Source: Rivularia sp. T60_A2020_040 (GTDB taxonomy: Bacteria > Cyanobacteriota > Cyanobacteriia > Cyanobacteriales > Nostocaceae). Taken from it: DNA of 64,000 bases. Positions 17,575-25,806 of this stretch are shown here, piece after piece; the first letter of the stretch is position 1, and the number at the start of each line of letters is the position of its first letter. The notes under the pieces were generated by a model, which searched no databases, was not told the DNA's origin, and saw only the letters and a list, made by a program, of their open reading frames with translations. Location of the stretch: positions 1 to 64,000 of the forward strand of contig JACYMD010000010.1 of the NCBI GenBank assembly GCA_015272215.1. Reading direction: 5' to 3'. The translations under genes were made by a program, and so were the position numbers.

Positions 17575-20500
17575 TCATTTCATACACTCCCGACTAAGTA
17601 TACGTTGCCCATTTTCCAAACGATAAACTCCTGATGGTTCAACAATGGGGTCTCCGATTTTCCAGCGACGACGCGGTTTTTCAGATATACTATTTGGTAC
17701 AGATTGCACTCCAATGGTAGAGTAGACAGAAGGTACTGCATCACCGGGACGATAGGGGAAACCTTGAACACCAGTAATAAAGAAGGTGCCGTTTCTTTCG
17801 CGACTTCTGACTACGCAACTACTAGCAATTAAAGCTTCGCTATCAATTGGGTTTTCTAGTAATTCTATGAGGCTATTCTGGATATCGCTATTATCTGGAG
17901 TGGTGAGATTAACATTTCCCGAAACCCCTAATTGGGAACTGGCTGTAATATCGCTTTGAGCAGTTTGCTCTGTGCGGGGTTCAATACCAAAGATACCTTG
18001 AGAATTAATTTCAACATTACCACCAGTACCCGTGAAAGCATTGGCGGTAATATCGCTATTTTCTTTGGGAAAGCCAACTATAAAGCCATTAGGGGCGTTG
18101 ATTGTGATGTTGCCACCATTGCCACCTTGTTGAGCAGTACCTGCATTGGTGGTGATTTGACTACCGCGACGGAGCAGGAGTAATTCACTCACGTTCAGGT
18201 TGATGTTACCACCGTTAACGGATTCGGATTCGGCATTTAATCTAGCTTGGTTATCTAGGGTGATTTTGGGGGAGTTGATTTCGATATTACCTGTGTTTCC
18301 AGAACCTGTGGAACGAACGAAAAAGCCACTGTTAGCGCCAATATTACCGATGCGAGTGGGAAAATTAGCAACTCGGTCATTGAAATTAGAGTCACTATCA
18401 TTAATAATTACTTTTTCTGTAGCGTTAACCGTAATTTTACCTGCATTTCCACTGTTTGAGGTAGTGGTAATAATTTGTCCGCCATTAAGCGCTTCAAACA
18501 GATTGGTGTTTACCGTAATATCGCCACCCCTATTGTTATTTTCTGTGCGTGCATCTAATAAAGCACCTTCTGATAATTTGAAAGAACCGGCATTAACGGT
18601 AATATTTCCCCCATTACCACTAGTTCCTGTTTCCACATCACTGGCAATCGCACTAGGGAATCCATCTTTGACACCAGCAATATCAACAACACCCGTTACA
18701 TTCACATTCACATTCCCCGCATTGCCTTTTCCTGCACTTTGGGTATCTGATGCTTCACGAGTACTAGTTACTAATTGAGCGCTATCTCGTAGTGTCAGGT
18801 TAGGAGCATTAATCTCAATATTCCCCCCATCACCCACACCCCCTGCTTCCACCGTGCTGAAGATGCCAGCAGCATCTGTAAGGGAAACTGTATCATTGGC
18901 TGTTACCGTCACATTCCCCGCATTCCCTTCTCCGAATGTTCTGGCATCAAGACTAGCACCTTCTGCTAATTTGAAGGAACTGGCATTAACGGTAATATTT
19001 CCCCCATTACCAATAGTTCCTGTTTCCACATCACTGAAAATCGCACTGCTGAATCCATCTTTGACACCAGCAATATCCACAACACCCGTTACATTCACAT
19101 TCACATTCCCCGCATCCCCTTGTGCTGCACTTTGGGTATCAGATGCACGACTAATACTAGTTTGTAATTGAGCGCTATCTCGTAGTGTCAAGTTTGCAGC
19201 ATTAATCTCAATATTCCCCCCATCACCCACACCACCTGCTTGCACCGTGCTGAAGATATTAGCATCTGTAAAGGAAACAGTATCTTTAGCTGTTACCGTC
19301 ACATTTCCCGCATCCCCTTCTCCGAATGTTGAGGCAGAAAGTCTAGCACCTTCTGCTAAGTTGAAGGAACCAGCATTAACGGTAATATTTCCCCCATTAC
19401 CAATAGTTCCTGTTTCCACATTACTGAAAATCGCACTACTTAATCCATCTTTGACACCAGCAATATCCACAACACCCGTTACATTCACATTCACATTCCC
19501 CGCATCCCCTCTTCCTGCACTTTGGGTATCAGATGCACTACTAGTAATAGTTATTAATTGAGCGCTATCTCGTAGTGTAAGGCTAGCAGCATTAATCTCA
19601 ATATTCCCCCCATCACCCACACCCCCTGCTTCTACGTTGCTGAAGATAGAAGCATCTGTAAGGGAAACAGTATCATTGGCTGTTACCGTCACACTCCCCG
19701 CATTCCCTTCTCCCAATGTTGAGGCAGCAAGTTGAGCACCTTCTGCTAAGTTGAAGGAACCGGCATTAACGGTAATATTTCCCCCATTACCAATAGTTCC
19801 TGTTCCCACATCACTGATAATCCCGCTACGGAGTCCATTCTTTTCTCCAGCAATATCAACAACACCCCTTACATTCACATTCACATTCCCCGCATTACCT
19901 CTTCCTGCACTTTGGGTATCAGATGCACCACGAGTAATAGTTAGTAATTGAGCGCCATCTCGTAGTGTCAGGTTAGCAGCATTAATCTCAATATTTCCAC
20001 CTTCACCCACACCACCTGTTTCTACCGTGCTTAAGATGAGAGCAGCAGTAAGGGAAACTGTATCATTGGCTGTTATCGTCACATTCCCCGCTTTCCCTTC
20101 TCCGAATGTTGCGGCAGTAAGTGCAGCACCTTCTGCTAGGTTGAAAGAACCGGCATTAACGGTAATATTTCCCCCATTACCTCTTGAATCCCGGCGCACG
20201 TCATTAAAAATACTGCTATCAGCAACTGTTATTTCTCCAGTCGCATCTAGGGTAATATCTCCGGCAACAGTTTCAGGTGTTCCCAAACCTTGCCCAATCC
20301 CACCGGAAAGAAAACTTCCTCCGGTAATTTCCACATTTCGAGCATTAACTACGATATCACCGCCACCAGCACCTTCTACATATACCTTGGCTTGATTTGT
20401 CAGCGATACATCAGCACGAGTAACATTATCGGGAAATCCCAAACTGAAATTATTCCCATTTATATCTAGTGCTACAGTTCCAGTTTCTGCCAATCCTCCT

Positions 20501-21252
20501 AACTCAACCCTCCCACCATAAGCGTTTAATTCTCCACCATTCATGTTGACATTGCCACCGAGCAGTAGCAAACTCTTACCATCGGGTACGCGCAAACCAA
20601 ATGCATCACTACCTGATGGACTTTGTTGTGCTGGTGCAACTGAATTATTTTGAATCGATGCTGTTTGCTTAATTTGACTGAATAAAAAAGCCGAAGGATT
20701 TACGGTTAATAAAGGTGTGGTTTCGGGATTTGTCGCACTAAAAAATCCTTGTTCACCAAACTCAATCCCATTGGCAGTAGTCCCCACAAAGGAACCATTG
20801 ATATCCAAACTAGCATTTTCACCAAAAACAATTCCATTGGGATTAATTAAGAATAAATTTGCATTACTAGGGTCAAAATTTCTATTCGATATCGTACCCA
20901 AAATTCCTAATATTTCTGAAGGATTATTTCCCGTTACTCTGGTTAAAACGTTTTGAATATTATCATTAGGAACAACAAAATAAGCTCCTCTTCCTTCCCC
21001 GACGTTGAATTCTTGCAAACTATGAAATAAATTTTGACCCCGCTCTGCTCCACCTTCTATCAAGGTGCTGGGGATACCATTTCTATTTACATTATTATTA
21101 TTAATTTGTGATGATTCAATACCTAAAGTGTTATCCGGTACAATATTGCTTTGAGCAAAACCCGGTTCTATTGATGTGACGCTGACACTCAAAAATCCTA
21201 GTAATACTTTTAGAGAAAATTTCCATAAACTGTTATAATTAATTTCCTTCAT
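17575..21252 (-). CDS. Filamentous-haemagglutinin-type adhesin, two-partner secretion exoprotein (TpsA)
   Basis: The 1225-residue secreted protein has a signal peptide (to about residue 34, PGFAQ) and a TPS/haemagglutinin N-terminal domain (about 35-190), with FLINPNGIVFGENASLDI and the NPSAFLF end. It then forms a long beta-helix built from repeats rich in GNGGNITVNA and GDGGNIEINA. About four near-identical 130-131-residue repeats are visible at DNA level as blocks of 390-393 bp between about 18540 and 20200. The C-terminal 70 residues (RRRWKIGDPIVEP, ending SRECMK) form a conserved tail with two Cys. Such proteins are exported by a TpsB outer-membrane transporter and mediate adhesion or contact. 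No TpsB gene is in the window. High repeat identity suggests recent internal duplication. Confidence 0.92.
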   Translation of the reverse strand: MKEINYNSLWKFSLKVLLGFLSVSVTSIEPGFAQSNIVPDNTLGIESSQINNNNVNRNGIPSTLIEGGAERGQNLFHSLQEFNVGEGRGAYFVVPNDNIQNVLTRVTGNNPSEILGILGTISNRNFDPSNANLFLINPNGIVFGENASLDINGSFVGTTANGIEFGEQGFFSATNPETTPLLTVNPSAFLFSQIKQTASIQNNSVAPAQQSPSGSDAFGLRVPDGKSLLLLGGNVNMNGGELNAYGGRVELGGLAETGTVALDINGNNFSLGFPDNVTRADVSLTNQAKVYVEGAGGGDIVVNARNVEITGGSFLSGGIGQGLGTPETVAGDITLDATGEITVADSSIFNDVRRDSRGNGGNITVNAGSFNLAEGAALTAATFGEGKAGNVTITANDTVSLTAALILSTVETGGVGEGGNIEINAANLTLRDGAQLLTITRGASDTQSAGRGNAGNVNVNVRGVVDIAGEKNGLRSGIISDVGTGTIGNGGNITVNAGSFNLAEGAQLAASTLGEGNAGSVTVTANDTVSLTDASIFSNVEAGGVGDGGNIEINAASLTLRDSAQLITITSSASDTQSAGRGDAGNVNVNVTGVVDIAGVKDGLSSAIFSNVETGTIGNGGNITVNAGSFNLAEGARLSASTFGEGDAGNVTVTAKDTVSFTDANIFSTVQAGGVGDGGNIEINAANLTLRDSAQLQTSISRASDTQSAAQGDAGNVNVNVTGVVDIAGVKDGFSSAIFSDVETGTIGNGGNITVNASSFKLAEGASLDARTFGEGNAGNVTVTANDTVSLTDAAGIFSTVEAGGVGDGGNIEINAPNLTLRDSAQLVTSTREASDTQSAGKGNAGNVNVNVTGVVDIAGVKDGFPSAIASDVETGTSGNGGNITVNAGSFKLSEGALLDARTENNNRGGDITVNTNLFEALNGGQIITTTSNSGNAGKITVNATEKVIINDSDSNFNDRVANFPTRIGNIGANSGFFVRSTGSGNTGNIEINSPKITLDNQARLNAESESVNGGNINLNVSELLLLRRGSQITTNAGTAQQGGNGGNITINAPNGFIVGFPKENSDITANAFTGTGGNVEINSQGIFGIEPRTEQTAQSDITASSQLGVSGNVNLTTPDNSDIQNSLIELLENPIDSEALIASSCVVRSRERNGTFFITGVQGFPYRPGDAVPSVYSTIGVQSVPNSISEKPRRRWKIGDPIVEPSGVYRLENGQRILSRECMK
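18779..19975 (-). repeat. 390-393-bp tandem coding repeats within the adhesin gene
   Basis: The marker gcgctatctcgtagtgt recurs at 18779, 19172, 19562 and (with one change) 19952, i.e. at intervals of 393, 390 and 390 bp. It corresponds to the protein motif NLTLRDSAQL. The copies are nearly identical, so copy number may vary between strains and short-read assemblies may collapse them. Confidence 0.85.
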
Positions 21253-21640
21253 TTCAACCTCTTATGTTTCAAATTATGTTTGAAATTATATTTGAAATTA
21301 TGTATGTTTCAAAAATATATCTCGTTCCATCTAAGTTTTAGAAGGTGTTTTAGAAATATCCGGCAGTTTAAACCGCGACTACATAAACAACTACTCCTAT
21401 CCCGCTGGAAAATTACCTATTTCTCTTTACCTCTTTTCTCTGTGTACTCTGCGTCTAGAAGGGTTTTTTTAATCGGTAATCTTCTACCGGGAAGGGAGTA
21501 ATCGCGATCGCAACGAGCTTGCACTACGTGAACACATTTGATGATTCAAAAAAATATTTAAGTGCATTTACTGTCAATCAAGTGATAACAGCTACATAAA
21601 TGCACCCAAACAAATAAAAATTAACTTTTTTCGCTTGAAA
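21253..21640. other. Intergenic region with dispersed repeats
   Basis: This 388-bp stretch has no credible gene. It holds 13-bp-type attatgtttgaa repeats just upstream of the adhesin start (about 21262-21310), a ctctgtgtactctgcgtct-type dispersed repeat at about 21438-21457, and a HIP1-containing 25-bp repeat at 21504-21528 that recurs exactly at 50714. Confidence 0.5.
21504..21528. repeat. 25-bp dispersed repeat containing HIP1
   Basis: The sequence gcgatcgcaacgagcttgca plus ctacg is identical to 50714-50738. A related inverted copy lies at 58360-58385. Confidence 0.8.
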
Positions 21641-22387
21641 CTAAGTTTCGTCTTCCACGGGGAAAAACTCCTTGGTATCGGGAGAAAAAGTCCAAGCAAT
21701 TCCATCTGGATCTTTATTACGACTCCATTCGGGAAATTCTGGATCATCTCTACGCTTGAAAACTGTGCTGGAATAAACCCCCAAACGTTTAGCAAGCTCA
21801 GATTGAATTAAAGAACCTAAAAACAGTTGTTTTTCTAAAGGTTTCTCTAGGTGTTTTAGAGTTTCTTTTGGTAACTGTTGCTCCTGATTTACTAATTCAA
21901 CAACTGATGCTTCCTGCTCAACTTTTAAAGAAATTGGTTCGAGAAATTCTTTGTTTAAAGTTACTCCCGGTGCATTACTAAAGTCGATTTCTGGTTCACT
22001 ACTGTCGAGAATGCTACCCAAAGTATTGGCACTCATAAAGTAATAAACTTTATTCGCATCATCCAAGTTAGCAATAGTCGCGCCAAATTCAGAAGCTTTA
22101 CTATCCAAATAGCGTTTTGCCTTACCTCCATGAAAATTGCCCCGTAACGCCAAATCCATAGGGGTAATTCTGCCTTGATTTTCCCTAACTAACTGCTGGA
22201 AAACTGGATTAACCTTATTACACCATTGCTGCCATTGAAAGGTTCGCCACAAATTGAATGCAATAACTATGGCAAACAATCCCAACAAAAATCGCCAGGT
22301 ACTAACTAGGAAAATAATTACAAACGATAATGGCAAAAGTAGAAGCAAAAAACCTTTGCCCGAAGTTTCTAGTGTTGTTTCACTCAT
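21641..22387 (-). CDS. Conserved cyanobacterial membrane protein with C-terminal helix-turn-helix-like segment (function unknown)
   Basis: The 248-residue protein has two adjacent transmembrane segments at residues 12-50, then a soluble region. Near residues 185-240 a segment LGSLIQSELAKRLGVYSSTVFKRRDD resembles a helix-turn-helix, followed by a Trp-rich end (FPEWSRNKDPDGIAWTFSP). A small patch at about 75-100 (GRITPMDLALRGNF) also resembles a winged-helix fold. I do not recognise a named family. A membrane-bound DNA-binding or adaptor protein is possible, but this is inference. It is monocistronic. Confidence 0.7.
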   Translation of the reverse strand: MSETTLETSGKGFLLLLLPLSFVIIFLVSTWRFLLGLFAIVIAFNLWRTFQWQQWCNKVNPVFQQLVRENQGRITPMDLALRGNFHGGKAKRYLDSKASEFGATIANLDDANKVYYFMSANTLGSILDSSEPEIDFSNAPGVTLNKEFLEPISLKVEQEASVVELVNQEQQLPKETLKHLEKPLEKQLFLGSLIQSELAKRLGVYSSTVFKRRDDPEFPEWSRNKDPDGIAWTFSPDTKEFFPVEDET

Positions 22388-22708
22388 GCCTATGTATTTG
22401 CTAAGTGATTTATTTTAGGAAATAATATCATCTTGGCAAAAATTGGGACACTAATTTGTATTGTTTGTTGATTTAGAGAAAAATTTTTGGAAAAATTTGA
22501 TTTTATTCACACTTGCAAATTCGCCAATTTTTCAGTCAAAGTCCTTTATCCGCTTGTATTTGCCAAGTTTGAGGAGTATTTGGCATTAGACTAAATTTGG
22601 AAAACTAAGTAATTAGCAATACAAATTTATACTTGAATTTATACTTGAATTTATACTTGAAAAGTATATAGGCTGAGAATTAGGGTTATTGTTTTGCATT
22701 TGGATGTC

Positions 22709-22819
22709 GCAGGTGCAGCTCAGTAGATAGAGCGCTCATGTTGGAACGATGAATTTAGGATTAACGCTTCAAATCTCCACCAATTAGGGGATGAATGGGT
22801 TTAATTCCCGTACCCGGCT
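22709..22819 (+). tRNA. tRNA-like sequence, atypical or degenerate
   Basis: A perfect D-arm (gctc 22718-22721 with gagc 22730-22733, loop agtagata) and a five-pair T-arm (atggg 22795-22799 with cccgt 22807-22811, loop tttaatt) are in tRNA order. The acceptor arms gcaggtg and acccggc pair at only four of seven positions. The anticodon arm is imperfect; the loop could read ttggaac, suggesting GGA. The region before the T-arm is about 40 nt and folds into a further hairpin (atctcc with ggggat). The T-loop lacks the conserved C56. A normal Ser tRNA would have a different D-arm. I read it as a tRNA-derived RNA or pseudo-tRNA. A strong terminator follows at 22836. Confidence 0.4.
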
Positions 22820-22835
22820 CTACTGATTTACATAT

Positions 22836-22865
22836 AGCCTTGGCTAGAAGTCAAGGCTTTTTTTT
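22836..22865 (+). terminator. Intrinsic terminator after the tRNA-like sequence
   Basis: A perfect 7-bp stem, agccttg (22836-22842) with caaggct (22852-22858), is followed by a run of eight T. It sits 17 bp after the tRNA-like sequence and 57 bp before the next gene, so an RNA from this locus would end here. Confidence 0.85.
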
Positions 22866-22922
22866 GACAATATAATACTATGATAAATTACACAAAATAT
22901 TTATTATTTAATAGATACATTT

Positions 22923-23465
22923 ATGATGTTTAAAAGGTCATATTATTTTTTGCAAACTATACTTGTTTTAATCAGCAGTATTTTTATATTTGGTACTAGT
23001 AGCGTAAATGCAGCCCAAACGGTTGTTTTTAGATACAGAACATTTCGTAGAACCTTGCCAGTCAGTGAATTAACAAAATTGTCGGAAACAGGAGAAGTTT
23101 CTCCAACATTGAATTATTATTTGCAGCAGACACAACAAAACCCTCAAGCAGTTCGAGATGTGTTGAATAGACAAGTAAATGTTGATACTGTGACTTTAGA
23201 TCGCACGTTAAATAGTCAGATTGGCGGTTTTTTATTAGACCAAATTAGTCAGACAATTCATACTCCCTCAAATCAAGCTAATAGACAAGCTTTGCGTTCA
23301 GCAATAGTATTATCTAGTACTGAAAATAATCAAGTTTCATTAATCGAAATAATTCAAAATTACCCAACTAATGAAGTTTATGTTCAGGGAGATAATTTAG
23401 CGCGGACTTATAATCAATTGAGCATTTTGACGGAAGGTTTGCGAGGATGGTTGGGTATTCGTTAA
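22923..23465 (+). CDS. Stand-alone DUF1400 secreted protein
   Basis: The 180-residue protein has a signal peptide (hydrophobic residues 8-30, cleavage near SVNAAQ). The mature part, starting AQTVVFRYRTFRRTLPVSELTKLSETGEVSP, matches the DUF1400 domain. That domain is normally the N-terminal part of cyanobacterial alpha/beta hydrolases annotated as putative lipases. Here no hydrolase domain follows: the frame ends soon after the domain and no hydrolase frame is found downstream. It is therefore either a naturally free-standing domain or a truncated remnant. The likely location is the periplasm. Function is unknown. Confidence 0.75.
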   Translation: MMFKRSYYFLQTILVLISSIFIFGTSSVNAAQTVVFRYRTFRRTLPVSELTKLSETGEVSPTLNYYLQQTQQNPQAVRDVLNRQVNVDTVTLDRTLNSQIGGFLLDQISQTIHTPSNQANRQALRSAIVLSSTENNQVSLIEIIQNYPTNEVYVQGDNLARTYNQLSILTEGLRGWLGIR

Positions 23466-23624
23466 TTATTAAATAAGCTAGCGCCACTATTTACTAAGGA
23501 TGATTTATTTACGCTGATATATCTGCCTTGAGAGTAGTTTAGTAATCATCTATAACTGTTAGATTGTGAATGCGAAATAAGTTGCACTTGATAATTTAAT
23601 CTCTAAAAACAATCTCTAAAAACA

Positions 23625-24326
23625 ATGGCATTTAAAGGCGTAATTTTGGATGTTGATGGAACCCTCGTTCTCAGTAATGATGTTCATGCTCAAGCTTGGG
23701 TAGAAACGTTTGCAAAGTTTGGTTATCAGGTAAAATATGAGGAAGTTCGACCATTAATTGGTATGGGTGGCGACCAAATTATTCCTAAATTTGCGCCGGG
23801 GCTTTCTGATAGTGAAGGAAAAGGTAAGGAAATTACTGATTACCGTAAACAATTAGTGCTTGATAAATTTGTACCACAAATGTCCCCTGCGAATGGTGCC
23901 AGAGAAATGGTATTAAAGTTGCAAGAACAAGGAAAACAGTTGGTAATTGCAACTTCAGCAAGTTCTAAAGTACTTACATCTTTACTCAAAGTTGCTAAGG
24001 TAGATGATATTCTTAGTCAAGATGAGGCTACAAGTTCTAATGATGCAGAAAACTCGAAACCATCACCAGATATCATCAAAGTTGCTTTAGAAAAGTTTGA
24101 AATGCAGCCTAATGAAATTGTGATGATTGGTGATACTCCTTACGATATTGAGGCTGCAAACAAAGCTGGAGTAGAAGTAATTGCGGTTCGTAGTGGTGGC
24201 TTCGATGATGCTCAACTAAAGAATGCGTCACGCGGAGCGTCAAGCCCCGGGCTTATCGCGATTTACAACGATGCTGCCGATTTGGTAGAAAATTATGATC
24301 ATTCACCGCTAGCAAGGGGGGAATAA
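23625..24326 (+). CDS. HAD-superfamily phosphatase (phosphoglycolate/beta-phosphoglucomutase-like)
   Basis: The 233-residue protein has the HAD motifs in order: LDVDGTLVLSN (motif I, nucleophile Asp), a helical cap at about 20-85, IATSASS (motif II), Lys in ENSKPSPDI (motif III) and MIGDTPYDIEAA (motif IV). The substrate cannot be read from sequence. A nine-residue in-frame insertion (SRGASSPGL, 24228-24254) interrupts an otherwise typical LKNA/IAIYNDAADL junction. At DNA level this 27-bp piece is palindromic (cgcggagcgtc, ccccgggctt), which suggests a small dispersed repeat inserted into the gene. It lies close to the C-terminal edge, so the enzyme may tolerate it. Confidence 0.88.
   Translation: MAFKGVILDVDGTLVLSNDVHAQAWVETFAKFGYQVKYEEVRPLIGMGGDQIIPKFAPGLSDSEGKGKEITDYRKQLVLDKFVPQMSPANGAREMVLKLQEQGKQLVIATSASSKVLTSLLKVAKVDDILSQDEATSSNDAENSKPSPDIIKVALEKFEMQPNEIVMIGDTPYDIEAANKAGVEVIAVRSGGFDDAQLKNASRGASSPGLIAIYNDAADLVENYDHSPLARGE
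24228..24254. repeat. 27-bp in-frame palindromic insertion inside the HAD gene
   Basis: The block tcacgcggagcgtcaagccc plus cgggctt is GC-rich against AT-rich surroundings. It keeps frame and falls where related proteins would run directly from LKNA to IAIY. It resembles small dispersed repeats described in Nostoc genomes. Confidence 0.55.
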
Positions 24327-24415
24327 TTGTAATAGATTTATTTTTATCGTAGTGTCGTTAAGAAGAGGTAATTTAAATTTATAGTCACCTACATAAAATA
24401 TAAAATCCCAAGTTT

Positions 24416-24712
24416 ATGAAATTAATTGCTTTAATATTGCTTTTGCTGATTATTACTTTTTCATTGGCTTTTCCTGCGAATGCTGCTGTAACTTGCAAGG
24501 ATTTTAACGGACACGAAGTTTGTATTCTTGATATTAAACGTAGCGCTAAAAGATATTGGAATTATCGCACAACTATTAGTATTGATGGTGAGAAACAACC
24601 GTCAGAAATTTATAATTGTCGTGGAGAGTTTAAGATTCAAAATGATGGTAAAATTGTCAGGTTTGGGGAAGATGGTGTGGGTAATTTAATTTGTAAGTTT
24701 TTTAAGAAATAA
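24416..24712 (+). CDS. Small secreted protein, unknown function
   Basis: This is a 98-residue protein with a clear signal peptide (MKLIALILLLLIITFSLAFPANAA, given by position: residues 1-24) and a mature part of about 74 residues. The mature part contains four Cys (TCKDF, EVCIL, YNCRG, LICKF) that could form two disulfides in the periplasm. I do not recognise the family. It is monocistronic, and an acgcagag-type dispersed repeat lies just downstream. Confidence 0.65.
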   Translation: MKLIALILLLLIITFSLAFPANAAVTCKDFNGHEVCILDIKRSAKRYWNYRTTISIDGEKQPSEIYNCRGEFKIQNDGKIVRFGEDGVGNLICKFFKK

Positions 24713-24787
24713 TTGTTTATAAAAAACCGCAGAGACACGAAGGACGCTGAGTAAAGAAGTACAGAGGTATTGCTTGTTTTTGGGATT

Positions 24788-24904
24788 TTATTTGTTTTGT
24801 GCTACGAGTATACAAGCAAGAATAAAGATGGTAAATCCTAGGTAGCTAAATACTGTTATCCAATCTTGCCAGTTGGGGGGAAGTATGAATGATGTATTGT
24901 TCAT
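24788..24904 (-). CDS. 38-residue single-helix membrane protein (candidate)
   Basis: A short frame starts at ATG 24904 and ends with TAA at 24788. It begins MNNTSFILPPNWQDW and continues into one transmembrane helix (residues about 15-35, VFSYLGFTIFILACILVAQ). A Shine-Dalgarno-like aagga lies nine bases upstream of the start. Its architecture, an amphipathic start followed by one helix, is like small thylakoid or transporter subunits, but I do not recognise it. The frame is short enough that chance cannot be excluded. Confidence 0.45.
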   Translation of the reverse strand: MNNTSFILPPNWQDWITVFSYLGFTIFILACILVAQNK

Positions 24905-24939
24905 GATTACCATCCTTCATGTAATAAATCGGCTTTTAT

Positions 24940-25284
24940 TTAATGTAAAACTTTCAATTGATTGGGATTAGCTAATGTTTTACCTAGCTTTTCGCTAAAA
25001 TAAACAACTTCATAGTTAGTTGCTAATTCTTGTTTCAATTGTTTCCATAAATTGATTCCTTCTTCTTCAAAAATTTGTTGTTCTTCGTTACTTGAAAAAA
25101 TAGATAAAGCAGGTTCATTTTCATCTAATTTTGCATCGTACATTTCTGCCCATTTCTCTAAACGATTTATGGTTTGTTGACTAAGCGGTAGTGTTTCTGG
25201 ATCGATATCACCTATTTTTTCAGAATTAACCCACCACAATGGATAGCATCCATAATCAGCCATGAGTTTAATTGTTTCTTTCAT
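24940..25284 (-). CDS. Putative immunity protein of a toxin pair
   Basis: This 114-residue acidic protein, with ADYGCYPLWW near the N-terminus and LPLSQQTINRLEKWAEMYD in the middle, lies 15 bp downstream of the toxin-like gene in the same operon. The pattern (short helical acidic protein, aromatic-rich start, WAxxYD) occurs in small bacterial proteins often found beside secreted toxins. The immunity role is inferred from position and acidity. An unrelated housekeeping role is possible. Confidence 0.55.
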   Translation of the reverse strand: MKETIKLMADYGCYPLWWVNSEKIGDIDPETLPLSQQTINRLEKWAEMYDAKLDENEPALSIFSSNEEQQIFEEEGINLWKQLKQELATNYEVVYFSEKLGKTLANPNQLKVLH

Positions 25285-25299
25285 AATTGCTACACCTAA

Positions 25300-25692
25300 T
25301 TACGCAGAAGTTCTAGGATTTGCACCAACTATATAACCATTTTTGCTGACAGTCACAGCTATATAGTAAATTTCGTTGTTAAAACTAACTTCATAAATCA
25401 CGCGAGTTTTCTTTCTTCCTTGATAACCAAGAATTTTACCTTTAGTTACTGCTGTAATTATAACGTCTGGAATTTCTTTTAATGGAATTCTTAATTCGGT
25501 AAACTCGTTGAAATGTTGCTCAAGTATATGTTGCAATCCAGCTTGAGTATTACCCTCTTCTAAAAATACAATTTTCCCATCATTTTGTTTTGCAATCCGG
25601 ATAATTTTTTCAGGAGTATGCTTGATACCAGCTTCCTGTAGTTCCTTGATTAAAGCTATTTTTTGCGCTTCCGAATCTGGCTGTTTCGTCAC
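25300..25692 (-). CDS. Putative ribonuclease-type toxin domain (BECR-like), stand-alone
   Basis: The 130-residue protein starts at GTG 25692. The core LQHILEQHFNEFTEL, then IPDVIITAVTKGKILGYQG and a strand-rich end IYEVSFNNEIYYIAVTVSKNGYIVGANP, resembles C-terminal nuclease domains of polymorphic toxins (the barnase/EndoU/colicin/RelE-like fold), where the His of HILxxH and a downstream Arg or Lys act in catalysis. It has no delivery domain or signal peptide, so it is either a cassette left from a larger toxin or an intracellular toxin. The downstream gene is the likely immunity partner. The assignment rests on recalled motif similarity and is moderate. Confidence 0.6.
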   Translation of the reverse strand: MTKQPDSEAQKIALIKELQEAGIKHTPEKIIRIAKQNDGKIVFLEEGNTQAGLQHILEQHFNEFTELRIPLKEIPDVIITAVTKGKILGYQGRKKTRVIYEVSFNNEIYYIAVTVSKNGYIVGANPRTSA

Positions 25693-25806
25693 TATTTAAC
25701 TTTATCCCTGATGATTTTCTTTCCTATATATAATAAAAGTCTCCCATAAAAAATAACGAGAGACTTGAAAGAAACTATCTTTTGGATAAAATATAAATCC
25801 AATTAA

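Noticed and set aside
18200-20395. Several plus-strand open frames opposite the adhesin gene (for example 18200-18778)
   Set aside because: They mirror the repetitive adhesin gene, whose domain structure and signal peptide are clear on the minus strand; they carry no family motif.
22709-22819. Reading the tRNA-like sequence as a tRNA-Leu or tRNA-fMet with a group I intron
   Set aside because: The insert is only about 40 nt, far shorter than group I introns, and the anticodon stem does not match.
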